A stretch of 63,602 bases of DNA from Acidimicrobiaceae bacterium (GTDB taxonomy: Bacteria > Actinomycetota > Acidimicrobiia > Acidimicrobiales > RAAP-2), in contig PMFN01000043.1 in assembly GCA_003155135.1 (NCBI GenBank), positions 60,214 through 123,815 on the forward strand, given 5' to 3'. The notes under the pieces are model-generated. The model was not told the origin of the DNA and searched no databases. It was given only the letters and a program-made list of their open reading frames with translations. A program made the position numbers and the translations under genes. Shown here piece by piece: positions 21,889 to 29,433 of the stretch. How positions within the stretch are numbered: the first letter of the stretch is position 1; each line of letters starts with the position of its first letter.

Positions 21889-22863
21889 ATGATCGAGGTA
21901 CGAGGTCTCAGCAAGCGCTACGGCGACACGCTGGCAGTGGACCAGCTCTCCTTCGACGTCGCCCCGGGCCAGGTGACGGGCTTCCTCGGGCCGAACGGGT
22001 CGGGCAAGTCGACGACCATGCGGATGATCATGGGCCTCGACGCGCCGAGCTCGGGCGGGGTCGACATCAACGGCCGCCCGTTCCGCCAGCTCCCCTGGCC
22101 ACTGCGCGAGGTGGGGGCCCTCCTCGAGGCCAAGGCCATCCATCCAGGTCGGTCCGCCTACAACCACCTGCGCGCCCTGGCCGAGAGCAACGCCATCCCG
22201 CTCTCGCGCGTCGACGAGGTGCTCGGGGTCGTCGGGCTGGAGAAGGTGGCCAAGAAGCGGGCCGGCAAGTTCTCCCTCGGCATGGGCCAGCGACTCGGGA
22301 TCGCTGCCGCCCTGCTCGGTGACCCCGATGTCCTGCTCTTCGACGAGCCGGTCAACGGCCTCGACCCCGAGGGCATCCGCTGGGTCCGCACCCTTTTGCG
22401 CTCACTGGCCAGCGAGGGTCGCACCGTGCTCGTCTCCAGCCACCTCATGAGCGAGATGGCCATCACCGCCGATCACCTGCTCGTGATCGGGCGCGGCCGA
22501 CTCATCGCCGACACGTCGGTCGCCGAGTTCATCGCCCAGAGCTCCCAGCGGTTCGTACGCGTGCGCAGCCCACGCACCGAGGAGCTGGCCACACTGCTCG
22601 CGGCCCGAGGGGCGTCGGTCAGCGGCGCCGAGGACGCCAGCCTCACGGTCACCGGGCTCGAGGCTGCCGCCATCGGCGACATCGCAGCCGGGGCGGGCAT
22701 CGCCCTCCATGAGCTCAGCCCCCAGGCAGCTTCGCTCGAAGAGGCGTTCATGGAGATCACCCACGATTCGGTCGAGTTCCACGGCGAGTCTGCAACCGGC
22801 GCTCCTCCCGATGGCCACCCACCCGCCATGGCCACGGCGGCCGCAGACGAAGGAGCCCGGTGA
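21889..22863 (+). CDS. ABC transporter ATP-binding protein
   Basis: 324 residues. Walker A GPNGSGKST, signature FSLGMGQRLGIA, Walker B VLLFDEPVNGLDP and switch histidine VSSHLMSEM are all intact. It belongs to the ABC-2/bacitracin-type exporter ATPases with a C-terminal extension of about 90 residues. The ATG follows GGAGGAACG. The stop overlaps the permease start by one base, so they form an exporter pair. The substrate is unknown. Confidence 0.92.
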   Translation: MIEVRGLSKRYGDTLAVDQLSFDVAPGQVTGFLGPNGSGKSTTMRMIMGLDAPSSGGVDINGRPFRQLPWPLREVGALLEAKAIHPGRSAYNHLRALAESNAIPLSRVDEVLGVVGLEKVAKKRAGKFSLGMGQRLGIAAALLGDPDVLLFDEPVNGLDPEGIRWVRTLLRSLASEGRTVLVSSHLMSEMAITADHLLVIGRGRLIADTSVAEFIAQSSQRFVRVRSPRTEELATLLAARGASVSGAEDASLTVTGLEAAAIGDIAAGAGIALHELSPQAASLEEAFMEITHDSVEFHGESATGAPPDGHPPAMATAAADEGAR

Positions 22864-23690
22864 TGGCCGTCACAACCGCACCAACGCCGACCACCGTCCC
22901 CGCCGGCCACTACGGGCCGGCGGGAGCGCTGCGCGCCGAGTGGACCAAGTTCCGCAGCGTCCGCTCCACCACGTGGAGTCTGCTCGCCACCGTCGTGCTC
23001 ACCCTCGGGATCGGGATCCTGGCCACGTCGGTTGAGGCGGCCCGTTGGAACCAGCTCTCCCTCGTCGACCGGCTGACCTTCGACCCGGTCCGCCTCAGCC
23101 TCACTGGCCTGTTGTTCAGCCAGCTGTCGATCGGGGTGCTCGGCGTGCTCGTGGTGAGCGCCGAGTACGGCACGGGGACCATCCGGGCCACCCTGGCCGC
23201 CATCCCCAACCGGCCCATGGTGCTGGCGGCGAAGGCCGTCGTCTTCGGCCTGGTTGCCCTCGTCGTGAGCGAAGTCATCGCCTTCAGTGCCTTCTTCATC
23301 GGCCAGGCGATCCTGACCCCGACCACGCCGCATGCCACCCTCTCGCAACCCGGCGTCCTCCGGGCGGTGATCGGCGGCGGCCTCTACCTCACGGTGCTCG
23401 GGCTCTTCGCCCTCGGGTTGGCGGCGATCTTCCGCCACACCGCCGGTGCCATCTCCGCCTTCGTCGGGATCCTGCTGATCCTGCCGCTCATCGTCCAGGC
23501 CCTTCCCACCTCGGTCATCGATGCCGTGGGCAAGTTCTTGCCTGCCAACATCGGCGTGGTCATGACCGGCACGCGCTTCAACGACATCCAGAGCGCCTTC
23601 AGCCCCTGGGTGGGGCTCGCCATCCTGGCCGGCTACGCCCTGGCCGCCCTCCTCATCGGGGGATGGCTCATGGTCCGCCGCGACGCCTGA
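22863..23690 (+). CDS. ABC-2 type permease
   Basis: 275 residues with about six hydrophobic helices. The N-terminal ALRAEWTKFRSVRSTTWSLL is typical of ABC-2 permeases that partner with bacitracin-export-like ATPases. It starts at the ATG overlapping the ATPase stop; a GTG one codon upstream is also in frame. It converges on the encapsulin operon, with 15 bases between the stops. Confidence 0.9.
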   Translation: MAVTTAPTPTTVPAGHYGPAGALRAEWTKFRSVRSTTWSLLATVVLTLGIGILATSVEAARWNQLSLVDRLTFDPVRLSLTGLLFSQLSIGVLGVLVVSAEYGTGTIRATLAAIPNRPMVLAAKAVVFGLVALVVSEVIAFSAFFIGQAILTPTTPHATLSQPGVLRAVIGGGLYLTVLGLFALGLAAIFRHTAGAISAFVGILLILPLIVQALPTSVIDAVGKFLPANIGVVMTGTRFNDIQSAFSPWVGLAILAGYALAALLIGGWLMVRRDA

Positions 23691-23705
23691 GCCAGCCCGA
23701 CCCCC

Positions 23706-23855
23706 TCAAGAAGGTGGTCGCGCCCCTGCCCACTGGGCGGGCGGGTCACTCGCGGGAAAGGACTCCTCGTCTTCTTCTTCGACCTCGTCGGGGATGTCCT
23801 CGTCGGGGGGCGGCACGGGGTCGGCCGGCTGCTCGCCTCGCCACGCCCTGGTCAT
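23706..23855 (-). CDS. Small acidic protein of the encapsulin operon
   Basis: 49 residues: proline- and glutamate-rich, with PDEVEEEDEESFPASDPPA as its core. Short proteins carrying the EESFPASDPPA element are widespread in bacteria but have no assigned function. It starts 11 bases downstream of the encapsulin shell gene on the same strand and is the last gene of that run. Likely disordered. Whether it is a cargo, a capsid-surface binder or merely co-transcribed cannot be told from sequence. It has no targeting peptide. Confidence 0.6.
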   Translation of the reverse strand: MTRAWRGEQPADPVPPPDEDIPDEVEEEDEESFPASDPPAQWAGARPPS

Positions 23856-23866
23856 GCCCGCGGTGT

Positions 23867-24670
23867 TCACGGCGTGAGGGCCACCGCCGCGTCGGGTGAC
23901 GCTGCGTGGAAGCTGAAACTCTCTTCGAGGTAGAAGTGGACGGAGTGGGCGTCGTGGTGGTGGTAGCCGACAGAGAGGTCCTCGCCCGATTCGAAGACGA
24001 AATCGCCGCCGCGCAGTGACACCACCACGCCCCCCGTGACACCCGGCGCCCAGACGATGGGGCCCCCCAGGATCTGGCGCAGGTGGTCGAAGACGACGAG
24101 GCCGCCATGCTCGGTCGTCTCGACCACTCCCGTGTAGCCGTCGGGACCGAGAGCCAGGCCGTACGGGCCGGCGATGCCCGCCTCGAGGAGGGTCTCGACG
24201 GCCCGGGCCACGCGTGCGGGATACCCGGCGTACTCCGAACCGAGCGCATGGGGTGTGTACGGGCTGGTCTCGGCGATGCCGGCGATACCGGCGGCGGTCC
24301 ATCCGTGGAACACGGCCACGTTCTCCGCACGGGCGATGGCGGCCGCCGCCTCATCGAGGCCGGCGAGGTCGAGGTCGACCGCCCCACGGTCCGCGTCGGC
24401 GAGCTCGGCGCGCGCCACGCTGAACGGTGCGCGCAGCTCCACGAGCGGGAGCACCCGACGTTGGTGGGCCACCAGGCCTTCGGCCGGGACCTCCGCAATG
24501 GCCGTGACCCGCCCGAGCGTTGTCGCGGCGTACTCCCAGCCCCTCGGGCCGGAGAAGTCGACGAGCTTGCGGGCGGCGAGAGCGGGGACAAGGCGCGTTC
24601 GGGCCTCGTCGTCGATCTGGGACCAGGCGGCGTCGGTAATCGGCGCGTAGGAGCGGAGGAGATGGTTCAC
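23867..24670 (-). CDS. enc: Encapsulin shell protein (family 1, HK97 fold)
   Basis: 267 residues, normal for a family 1 encapsulin. It self-assembles into an icosahedral protein compartment around cargo. The N-terminal NHLLRSYAPITDAAWSQID and the following LVPALAARKLVDFSGPRG are family signatures, as is GYHHHDAHSVHFYLEESFSF near the C terminus. GTG start one base after the ferritin stop, with AAGGGAATC as the ribosome binding site inside the ferritin end. The neighbouring ferritin-like cargo indicates an iron-storage nanocompartment. Confidence 0.95.
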   Translation of the reverse strand: MNHLLRSYAPITDAAWSQIDDEARTRLVPALAARKLVDFSGPRGWEYAATTLGRVTAIAEVPAEGLVAHQRRVLPLVELRAPFSVARAELADADRGAVDLDLAGLDEAAAAIARAENVAVFHGWTAAGIAGIAETSPYTPHALGSEYAGYPARVARAVETLLEAGIAGPYGLALGPDGYTGVVETTEHGGLVVFDHLRQILGGPIVWAPGVTGGVVVSLRGGDFVFESGEDLSVGYHHHDAHSVHFYLEESFSFHAASPDAAVALTP

Positions 24671-24671
24671 G

Positions 24672-25052
24672 TCAGATTCCCTTCAAAGAGCCAATGCCGA
24701 GCGACCCGGTCGGGTCCTCTGCGGCCCCGGCATCGCCGCCGCCGCCTTCATCAGCGAGGTGCTCGATCTCGGTGACCGGTGCAGTCGTGAAGAGGTAGGT
24801 GCGAAGGTGGGTGTCGAGAACGGGGTCGTTGCGGCGGAGCCACTCGAGCGTCATCGCCGCGTGCTCCTTCTCCTCGTCTCGGTTGTGAGCGAGGATCGCC
24901 GCCAGATCAGGGTCGCTCGAGGCGTCGACGCGCTGGTCGTACCAGTCGACCGCTTCGAGCTCCTCTTGGATGGAGACGACAGCGCGGTGGCGCTCGATGG
25001 TCTTGGGGTTCAGGAGCTCGATCGGCTCGTGGAGCCCCGCGCTTTGAGCCAT
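24672..25052 (-). CDS. Encapsulated ferritin (EncFtn) with targeting peptide
   Basis: 126 residues from the ATG at 25052, which has a better-spaced GGAAGGGAG than the GTG two codons upstream, and known EncFtn proteins also begin MAQS. Two-helix ferritin-like ferroxidase that dimerises to build its iron centre. EELEAVDWYDQR (Glu31 region) and DEEKEHAAM (Glu61, His64) supply the metal ligands. After an acidic/glycine linker it ends in GSLGIGSLKGI, the canonical targeting peptide that docks inside encapsulin shells. It is directly followed by the shell gene. Confidence 0.96.
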   Translation of the reverse strand: MAQSAGLHEPIELLNPKTIERHRAVVSIQEELEAVDWYDQRVDASSDPDLAAILAHNRDEEKEHAAMTLEWLRRNDPVLDTHLRTYLFTTAPVTEIEHLADEGGGGDAGAAEDPTGSLGIGSLKGI

Positions 25053-25123
25053 GCTCACTCCCTTCCCATTCGGGCCTTCTCACATGCGGCGACCCGGCCA
25101 CGGTAGCAGCGCTCGCGCGCCGC

Positions 25124-26167
25124 TCAACCAGGTTGCGGCGCCGCATCCCGCCGGACCACCGGCAGCCCGTGGTAGGGGGCACCGGCGTCCTGCCACTCGT
25201 CGTAGAGGTCGAGAAAGCGCTGGCCGAAGGGATCCTCGCCGAGCAGCGGCATGGCGGCCCGGCGGATGGTCCAGTCGTACGGGGCAAGCTCGCCTGCCCG
25301 CTCGAGGTTCCGTCGCCCGGCTTCGGGCTTGCCCTGGCGCAGCGCCTCGGCCCCGAGCCGGAAGTGCAGGCGAGCCGTCACCTCGTCCTTGCTCAGGTCG
25401 GCGACGACCGAGGCCCCGTCGCCGGGCACCTCACCGGTCGCCGCCCAGTGGCGCAGCTGGCTCAAGTGCGGCTCGGCGGCCACGCCGGTGAAGTCGGCGA
25501 ACGTGTCGGTCCCAAAGGCCAGGGCGTTGGGCCGGGCGATGCGGTCGTCCTCGTCGACCCACACCACCGTCGGCACGTTCGAGATGGCGTAGAGCTCGGT
25601 CAGGACGTGCTGGGCGTCGACGAGGACCGGGATGGTGAGGCCCTCGACCCAGGGGGTGACGTCGGCGGCCGAGTTGTCGATGGCGACGGCCACCACCATG
25701 AAGTTGTCGCCGGCAAGTTCGTCGTGGAGCGCCTGCCATCCCGGGAGGTCGTAGCGACAGCCGCACCAGCTCGAGAACGTGACCAGGAGGCGCTTCTTGC
25801 CTCGCCACTCCGAGAAGCGGTGCGGCGTGCCGTCGAGGTCGGGCAGGGTGAAGTCGACCGCCCTGCCGGTCAGGGCGATCTGGCGCTCGGCCGCGCTGAG
25901 GCTGAGGGCAGCCATTGCCGCGGTGGGGTCGACGACGATGCTGCGGCCGAGCGCGGCGGCCACCGACGCGAGGTCCACCAAGCCGTCGAAGAACAGCGCT
26001 GCCGGTTCGCGCACGGGCACGCACGCCCCCTCCGCACAGAGACCCTCGGGCTTCAAGGTCCAGCCGATCGCCGCTTGGAGAAACTCGGGCTCGAGCAGGA
26101 TCCGCTCCCCACGTACCACGGCATCCACCTCTCGGGCGGTGTCGCTTACGATGGTCACCTTGGGCAT
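25124..26167 (-). CDS. TlpA/redoxin-like thiol protein with CxC motif
   Basis: 347 residues. Residues 1-95 form an N-terminal domain with a cysteine pair (LCAEGACVPV, Cys44 and Cys49). Residues about 100-250 are a redoxin/TlpA domain (VDFTLPDLDGTPHRFSEWRGKK, then TFSSWCGCRYDLPGW). The active site reads C-G-C (135, 137), not the CxxC of thioredoxins. The rest is helical, TPR-like. No signal peptide is seen, so it is probably cytosolic. It starts after GAGGAGAGCC and ends 71 bases upstream of the encapsulated ferritin on the same strand. It could donate electrons to the encapsulin system, which is inference. Confidence 0.8.
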   Translation of the reverse strand: MPKVTIVSDTAREVDAVVRGERILLEPEFLQAAIGWTLKPEGLCAEGACVPVREPAALFFDGLVDLASVAAALGRSIVVDPTAAMAALSLSAAERQIALTGRAVDFTLPDLDGTPHRFSEWRGKKRLLVTFSSWCGCRYDLPGWQALHDELAGDNFMVVAVAIDNSAADVTPWVEGLTIPVLVDAQHVLTELYAISNVPTVVWVDEDDRIARPNALAFGTDTFADFTGVAAEPHLSQLRHWAATGEVPGDGASVVADLSKDEVTARLHFRLGAEALRQGKPEAGRRNLERAGELAPYDWTIRRAAMPLLGEDPFGQRFLDLYDEWQDAGAPYHGLPVVRRDAAPQPG

Positions 26168-26263
26168 CGGCTCTCCTCTTCTTGGCTCGCCGCGATGCTA
26201 CGCACGTTGCCGGACGGGCCGCAGGCCCCCGAACCGGGGATGTGCCGTCGACCCCGTCGATGG

Positions 26264-27418
26264 ATGCAGTGCGTTGGGCGGGTCAACCGCTTGAACCCCA
26301 TCGAGCGTGTCGCCCGGGCCGTGGACCGAACCCAGCAGGGCTTCGGACCGGCCGCATTCGTGTTCGGCGTGATGAAGAAGTTCGGCGACGACCGAGCCGG
26401 GTCGCTCGCCGCACTCATTGCCTACTACGGCTTCTTGTCGCTCTTCCCGCTCCTGCTGCTGCTGGTCACGGTCACCGGGATGCTGGCCGGGCCCGGAACG
26501 GACCTGGCGAAGCGCATCGAGGGGTCCGCCCTGTCCCAGTTCCCGATCATCGGCAACGAGCTGACGAAGAACATCACCGCCATCCACCGCAACTCCACGC
26601 CCGCGCTCATCGTGGCCATCGTCGGGCTCATCTGGGGTGCGCAGGGCGCGAGCCAAGCCGGCCAGTTCGCCATGGCCGAGGTTTGGAACGTGCCGGGCGT
26701 CGTTCGGCCCAACTACTGGTCTCGCCTGGCGCGCTCGCTCCTCACCATGGCGCTGCTCGGGCTCTTCTTGCTTCTCAGCACCGGGGCGGCGGCCATCACC
26801 ACCTTCGTCCACGTCCACGGCGCGGGCCGCTACCTCGGCGACGTCCTCAACCTGGCGATCAACCTGCTGCTCTTTGTCATCGCGTTCCGAGTCCTCACCC
26901 CCAAGCAGATCCACACCAAGCTGCTCTGGCCCGGGGCATTGCTCGGGGGCGTCGCGTGGACGGTGTTGCTGTTGCTCGGGGGGTTCTTGGTCAACCACGA
27001 GCTGCGCAACGTGAGCGCCGTCTACGGCTTCTTCGCGATCGTGCTCGGCCTCATCTGGTGGATCTTCATCGGCGCTCAGCTGACCCTCTACGCGGCAGAG
27101 ACCAACGTCGTGCTCGCCCGGCGACTGTGGCCTCGCAGCATGGTCCAGCCGCCGCTCACGCGCGCTGATGAGCTGGTGCTCGCCGCCATCGCCAAGCAGG
27201 GGGAGCGCAGACCCGAAGTGCGGGTCTCGACCACCACCAGCACTCCCCCGGCGACAGAGGAGACCCCGGCTCCCGACGAGGCAACGGCGGAGGCCACCAG
27301 CGAGGCAGCTCCCACCGAGCCACCGGCGGTCCCCGACGCTGACGATCTCGGCGATGGTGACGTCGGCGTTGGCGTTGGCGACGACCCGGCCGCCTCGCCG
27401 GCGAGCGATCGGCACTGA
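26264..27418 (+). CDS. YihY/BrkB-family membrane protein
   Basis: About 384 residues from the ATG at 26264; an ATG at 26240 and a TTG at 26291 are alternatives and none has a strong ribosome binding site. Six helices typical of the YihY/BrkB family, with LAALIAYYGFLSLFPLLLLLV as the signature first helix and VYGFFAIVLGLIWWIFIGAQ near the end. The last 90 residues are a low-complexity Thr/Pro/Ala/Asp tail. The family is often mislabelled ribonuclease BN; its true function is not settled. Divergent from the redoxin gene. Confidence 0.85.
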   Translation: MQCVGRVNRLNPIERVARAVDRTQQGFGPAAFVFGVMKKFGDDRAGSLAALIAYYGFLSLFPLLLLLVTVTGMLAGPGTDLAKRIEGSALSQFPIIGNELTKNITAIHRNSTPALIVAIVGLIWGAQGASQAGQFAMAEVWNVPGVVRPNYWSRLARSLLTMALLGLFLLLSTGAAAITTFVHVHGAGRYLGDVLNLAINLLLFVIAFRVLTPKQIHTKLLWPGALLGGVAWTVLLLLGGFLVNHELRNVSAVYGFFAIVLGLIWWIFIGAQLTLYAAETNVVLARRLWPRSMVQPPLTRADELVLAAIAKQGERRPEVRVSTTTSTPPATEETPAPDEATAEATSEAAPTEPPAVPDADDLGDGDVGVGVGDDPAASPASDRH

Positions 27419-27446
27419 CGCCTGGACGCTCGGCGACGCCGGCGGC

Positions 27447-27797
27447 TCAGCCTCCGAGCTGGGTCATGAATTTCTCGGGTGTCTGATCGAAGCCATCGCT
27501 GACCCCGTCGGTGGCGACGCGTTCGGTCGAGAGGCGCACGGTTACCGTTGAGCCGTCCGACTCGCTGTCGTCGACCTGGAACAAGCCCTGTCGGGCGTCT
27601 CGTTGGGTGCGGATCCACGCCTCGCCGTCGACGCTGCGACCCTCGCCGATGTCCGCCGTGACGTGGACGGCGTCGCCGACCGCCGCCTCGGCCGAGGTCA
27701 TGCCGTCGAAGCACGTGGCAGGTCCGAGACGTCGGCGAGCAGTCGACGACTCGTTCGGGATCTGCACGCGCACTGAGGGGCGTTCGTAGCCGGCCAT
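27447..27797 (-). CDS. Hypothetical protein, SRPBCC-like fragment
   Basis: 116 residues. Codon use fits the window. The patterning (QIPNESSTARRRLG, then HVTADIGEG, then STVTVRLSTERVATDGVSDGFDQTPEKF) is beta-rich and reminds me of ligand-binding SRPBCC proteins, but the match is weak. It converges on the BrkB gene, 28 bases from its stop. The start is preceded by a short GCCGGG/CCCGGC hairpin (27798-27815). Confidence 0.55.
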   Translation of the reverse strand: MAGYERPSVRVQIPNESSTARRRLGPATCFDGMTSAEAAVGDAVHVTADIGEGRSVDGEAWIRTQRDARQGLFQVDDSESDGSTVTVRLSTERVATDGVSDGFDQTPEKFMTQLGG

Positions 27798-27829
27798 GCC
27801 GGGTCAATGCCCGGCTCTTTCGAAGAACC

Positions 27830-28261
27830 TCACTCCGTCAAATTCTTGAGGGCATTGACGTGCTCGGGGAGGAGGCGAACGACGAGCTCGCCCGGGACGC
27901 CGTTGCGGCCGCCGTACTCCTCGGCGTGCTCGTCGCCCATGTAGCGAGCGGCGATGCGCGTGGCGGTGCGCACGAGCAGCTCGGGCTCCTCGCTGATCTC
28001 GACGGGGCCCTCGATGACGACGAAGGCAAAGGGAGGCTGTTCGTCGTCCACGCAAAGGGCGGCCCGGCCGTTGCGCACCAGGTTGCGGCCCTTCACGGTG
28101 TCGTGACCCGTGTTGAAGTACACCGAGCCGTCGTCTTGGACGTCGAACCAGATGGGGGCCACGTGGGCCCTACCGTCGGCACGCACCGTGGCCAGCTTCC
28201 CGGTGCGCACCGGGGGTCCGGCCAGGAATGCCTGCACCTCTTCACCGGTCATCTTCCCCAC
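27830..28261 (-). CDS. PPOX-class F420-dependent oxidoreductase
   Basis: 143 residues from a GTG six bases after GGAGG. Split-barrel flavin/deazaflavin-binding protein of the class that reduces substrates with F420H2 in actinobacteria. GKLATVRADGRAHVAPIWF and VYFNTGHDTVKGRNLVRNGR are the cofactor-binding strands. Actinobacteria use several such enzymes on quinones and biliverdin-like molecules; the specific substrate here is unknown. The gene stands alone. Confidence 0.85.
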   Translation of the reverse strand: MGKMTGEEVQAFLAGPPVRTGKLATVRADGRAHVAPIWFDVQDDGSVYFNTGHDTVKGRNLVRNGRAALCVDDEQPPFAFVVIEGPVEISEEPELLVRTATRIAARYMGDEHAEEYGGRNGVPGELVVRLLPEHVNALKNLTE

Positions 28262-28324
28262 GGCCACCCTCCATCTCGCAATGGGAAAACGCTACCGGGT
28301 GATTCGCCGTCCCGCCCCGGGCCT

Positions 28325-29047
28325 TCAGGTCCGCAGCAGCCACTCGCTCATGGTCAGGCTCCGCATGGTGGCGAGGTCCATGAACGACGTCACGTGCTCG
28401 ATCATGGTGGCGATGTTGGCGTTCATCGTGGCGGTGTCACCGCCGCCCAAGTAGAAGCGCATTGGATCCTCGACGTCGGCGGCCGACGGCCACGCCTCTT
28501 CCACCAGGCCCCGGTAGGGCGGGGCGCCCGGGGTGAGGGAGCGGAAGACCGTGTTGCGGACGTAGCGGCACCGGGGCTGGACGGCCGCGGACATGGGCGA
28601 CTGCTTGGTGTGCCAGTAGTCGAGCCAGGCGTCGAGGTCCATGCCGGCGAGCTGCTCGAACATCGCCACCGTCAAGATGCCCGGGGACCGTTCGCCGTCG
28701 GGCCAATCGCGCGGCCTCGCCCACTTGGTGGTCCCGTAGTCCGAGTAGAGCGATTCGAGCACGTGGTACCCGGCCAGTCGCTCGGCGGCGTCGTTGAGCA
28801 CCGCTTCGAAGGGGCCCCGGTGGTCGTAGGCGTCGAGCCAGATGGACACCACCGCCTGGACGGCGTGCTCGCCCGGCGGGGTGGGCACCGGGGCGGCGAC
28901 GTCGGCGAGCTCGTCGTCGAGGTCCATCGAGAGCCCGCGGGGGTCGAGGGCGAGCAGCTCGTCGGCGACCGGCCCGAGCAACAGGGGCCCGACCTGGTCG
29001 CGGGTCGTGCCCTCGGGCAGCCACACCAGGTACATCAGCTTCTCCAC
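28325..29047 (-). CDS. EthD-domain-like protein
   Basis: 240 residues from a GTG. The C-terminal half holds an EthD-type dimeric alpha/beta barrel segment: MDLDAWLDYWHTKQSPM and CRYVRNTVFRSLT, where the histidine in YWH is conserved in EthD proteins. The N-terminal half also begins with the strand pattern KLMYLVWLPEG, so this may be a duplicated barrel. Function unknown; some relatives act in ether degradation or as catabolic accessory enzymes. Confidence 0.7.
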   Translation of the reverse strand: MEKLMYLVWLPEGTTRDQVGPLLLGPVADELLALDPRGLSMDLDDELADVAAPVPTPPGEHAVQAVVSIWLDAYDHRGPFEAVLNDAAERLAGYHVLESLYSDYGTTKWARPRDWPDGERSPGILTVAMFEQLAGMDLDAWLDYWHTKQSPMSAAVQPRCRYVRNTVFRSLTPGAPPYRGLVEEAWPSAADVEDPMRFYLGGGDTATMNANIATMIEHVTSFMDLATMRSLTMSEWLLRT

Positions 29048-29102
29048 CCGTGCCCCCGTCCCTGACCCGACGCCCTGCGGAGGCTATCGAGCGCCGCCAT
29101 CG

Positions 29103-29152
29103 CCCGCAACGGATCGAGCCCGGGCTCTCGCCCGGGCTCGATCCTTTGCGGG
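29103..29152. terminator. Long perfect-stem terminator hairpin
   Basis: GGATCGAGCCCGGGC (29111-29125) pairs perfectly with 29130-29144 across a TCTC loop. CCCGCAA and TTGCGGG extend the stem on the outside with one mismatch, about 22 bp in total. It lies in the gap between the DUF2630 gene (stop at 29166) and the start of the EthD-like gene (29047), so it would end the lon/DUF2630 transcript. No T-run follows. Confidence 0.8.
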
Positions 29153-29165
29153 CAACTGCTCGCAG

Positions 29166-29408
29166 CTACTGGAGGTATTCCTCGACCGTCGACTCCCCGC
29201 GCTCGGCGGCGGCGTCAGGCGAGCGCCCGGCGTCGCGCAGCGCACGCCGCTGGCGCAGGAGGTCCCACAAGCGGTCGAGGGTGGCCTCGATCCGGTGCAG
29301 CTCGGCGTGGTCCTCCTCGGAGAGACCTTCGCCCACGTGGGCCTCCTCCAACTGCTGTTCCTGTGCGGCCAGCTGGCTGATCTTGGCGATGATGTTCTGG
29401 TCCTCCAT
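29166..29408 (-). CDS. DUF2630 family protein
   Basis: 80 residues, all helical: IISQL-like heptads, then EEDHAELHRIEATLDRLWDLLRQRRALRDAG, and a C-terminal STVEEYLQ. This matches the actinobacterial DUF2630 family of short coiled-coil proteins of unknown function. It begins 25 bases after lon on the same strand, so it is probably co-transcribed with it. Confidence 0.88.
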   Translation of the reverse strand: MEDQNIIAKISQLAAQEQQLEEAHVGEGLSEEDHAELHRIEATLDRLWDLLRQRRALRDAGRSPDAAAERGESTVEEYLQ

Positions 29409-29433
29409 GCGAGCCTCCTCGGTCGTCGCCTGC

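Noticed and set aside
25133-26263. Long N-terminal extension of the BrkB open frame across the redoxin gene
   Set aside because: It lies antisense to a clear redoxin gene, has shadow composition, and the hydrophobic BrkB domain only begins after about 26290.
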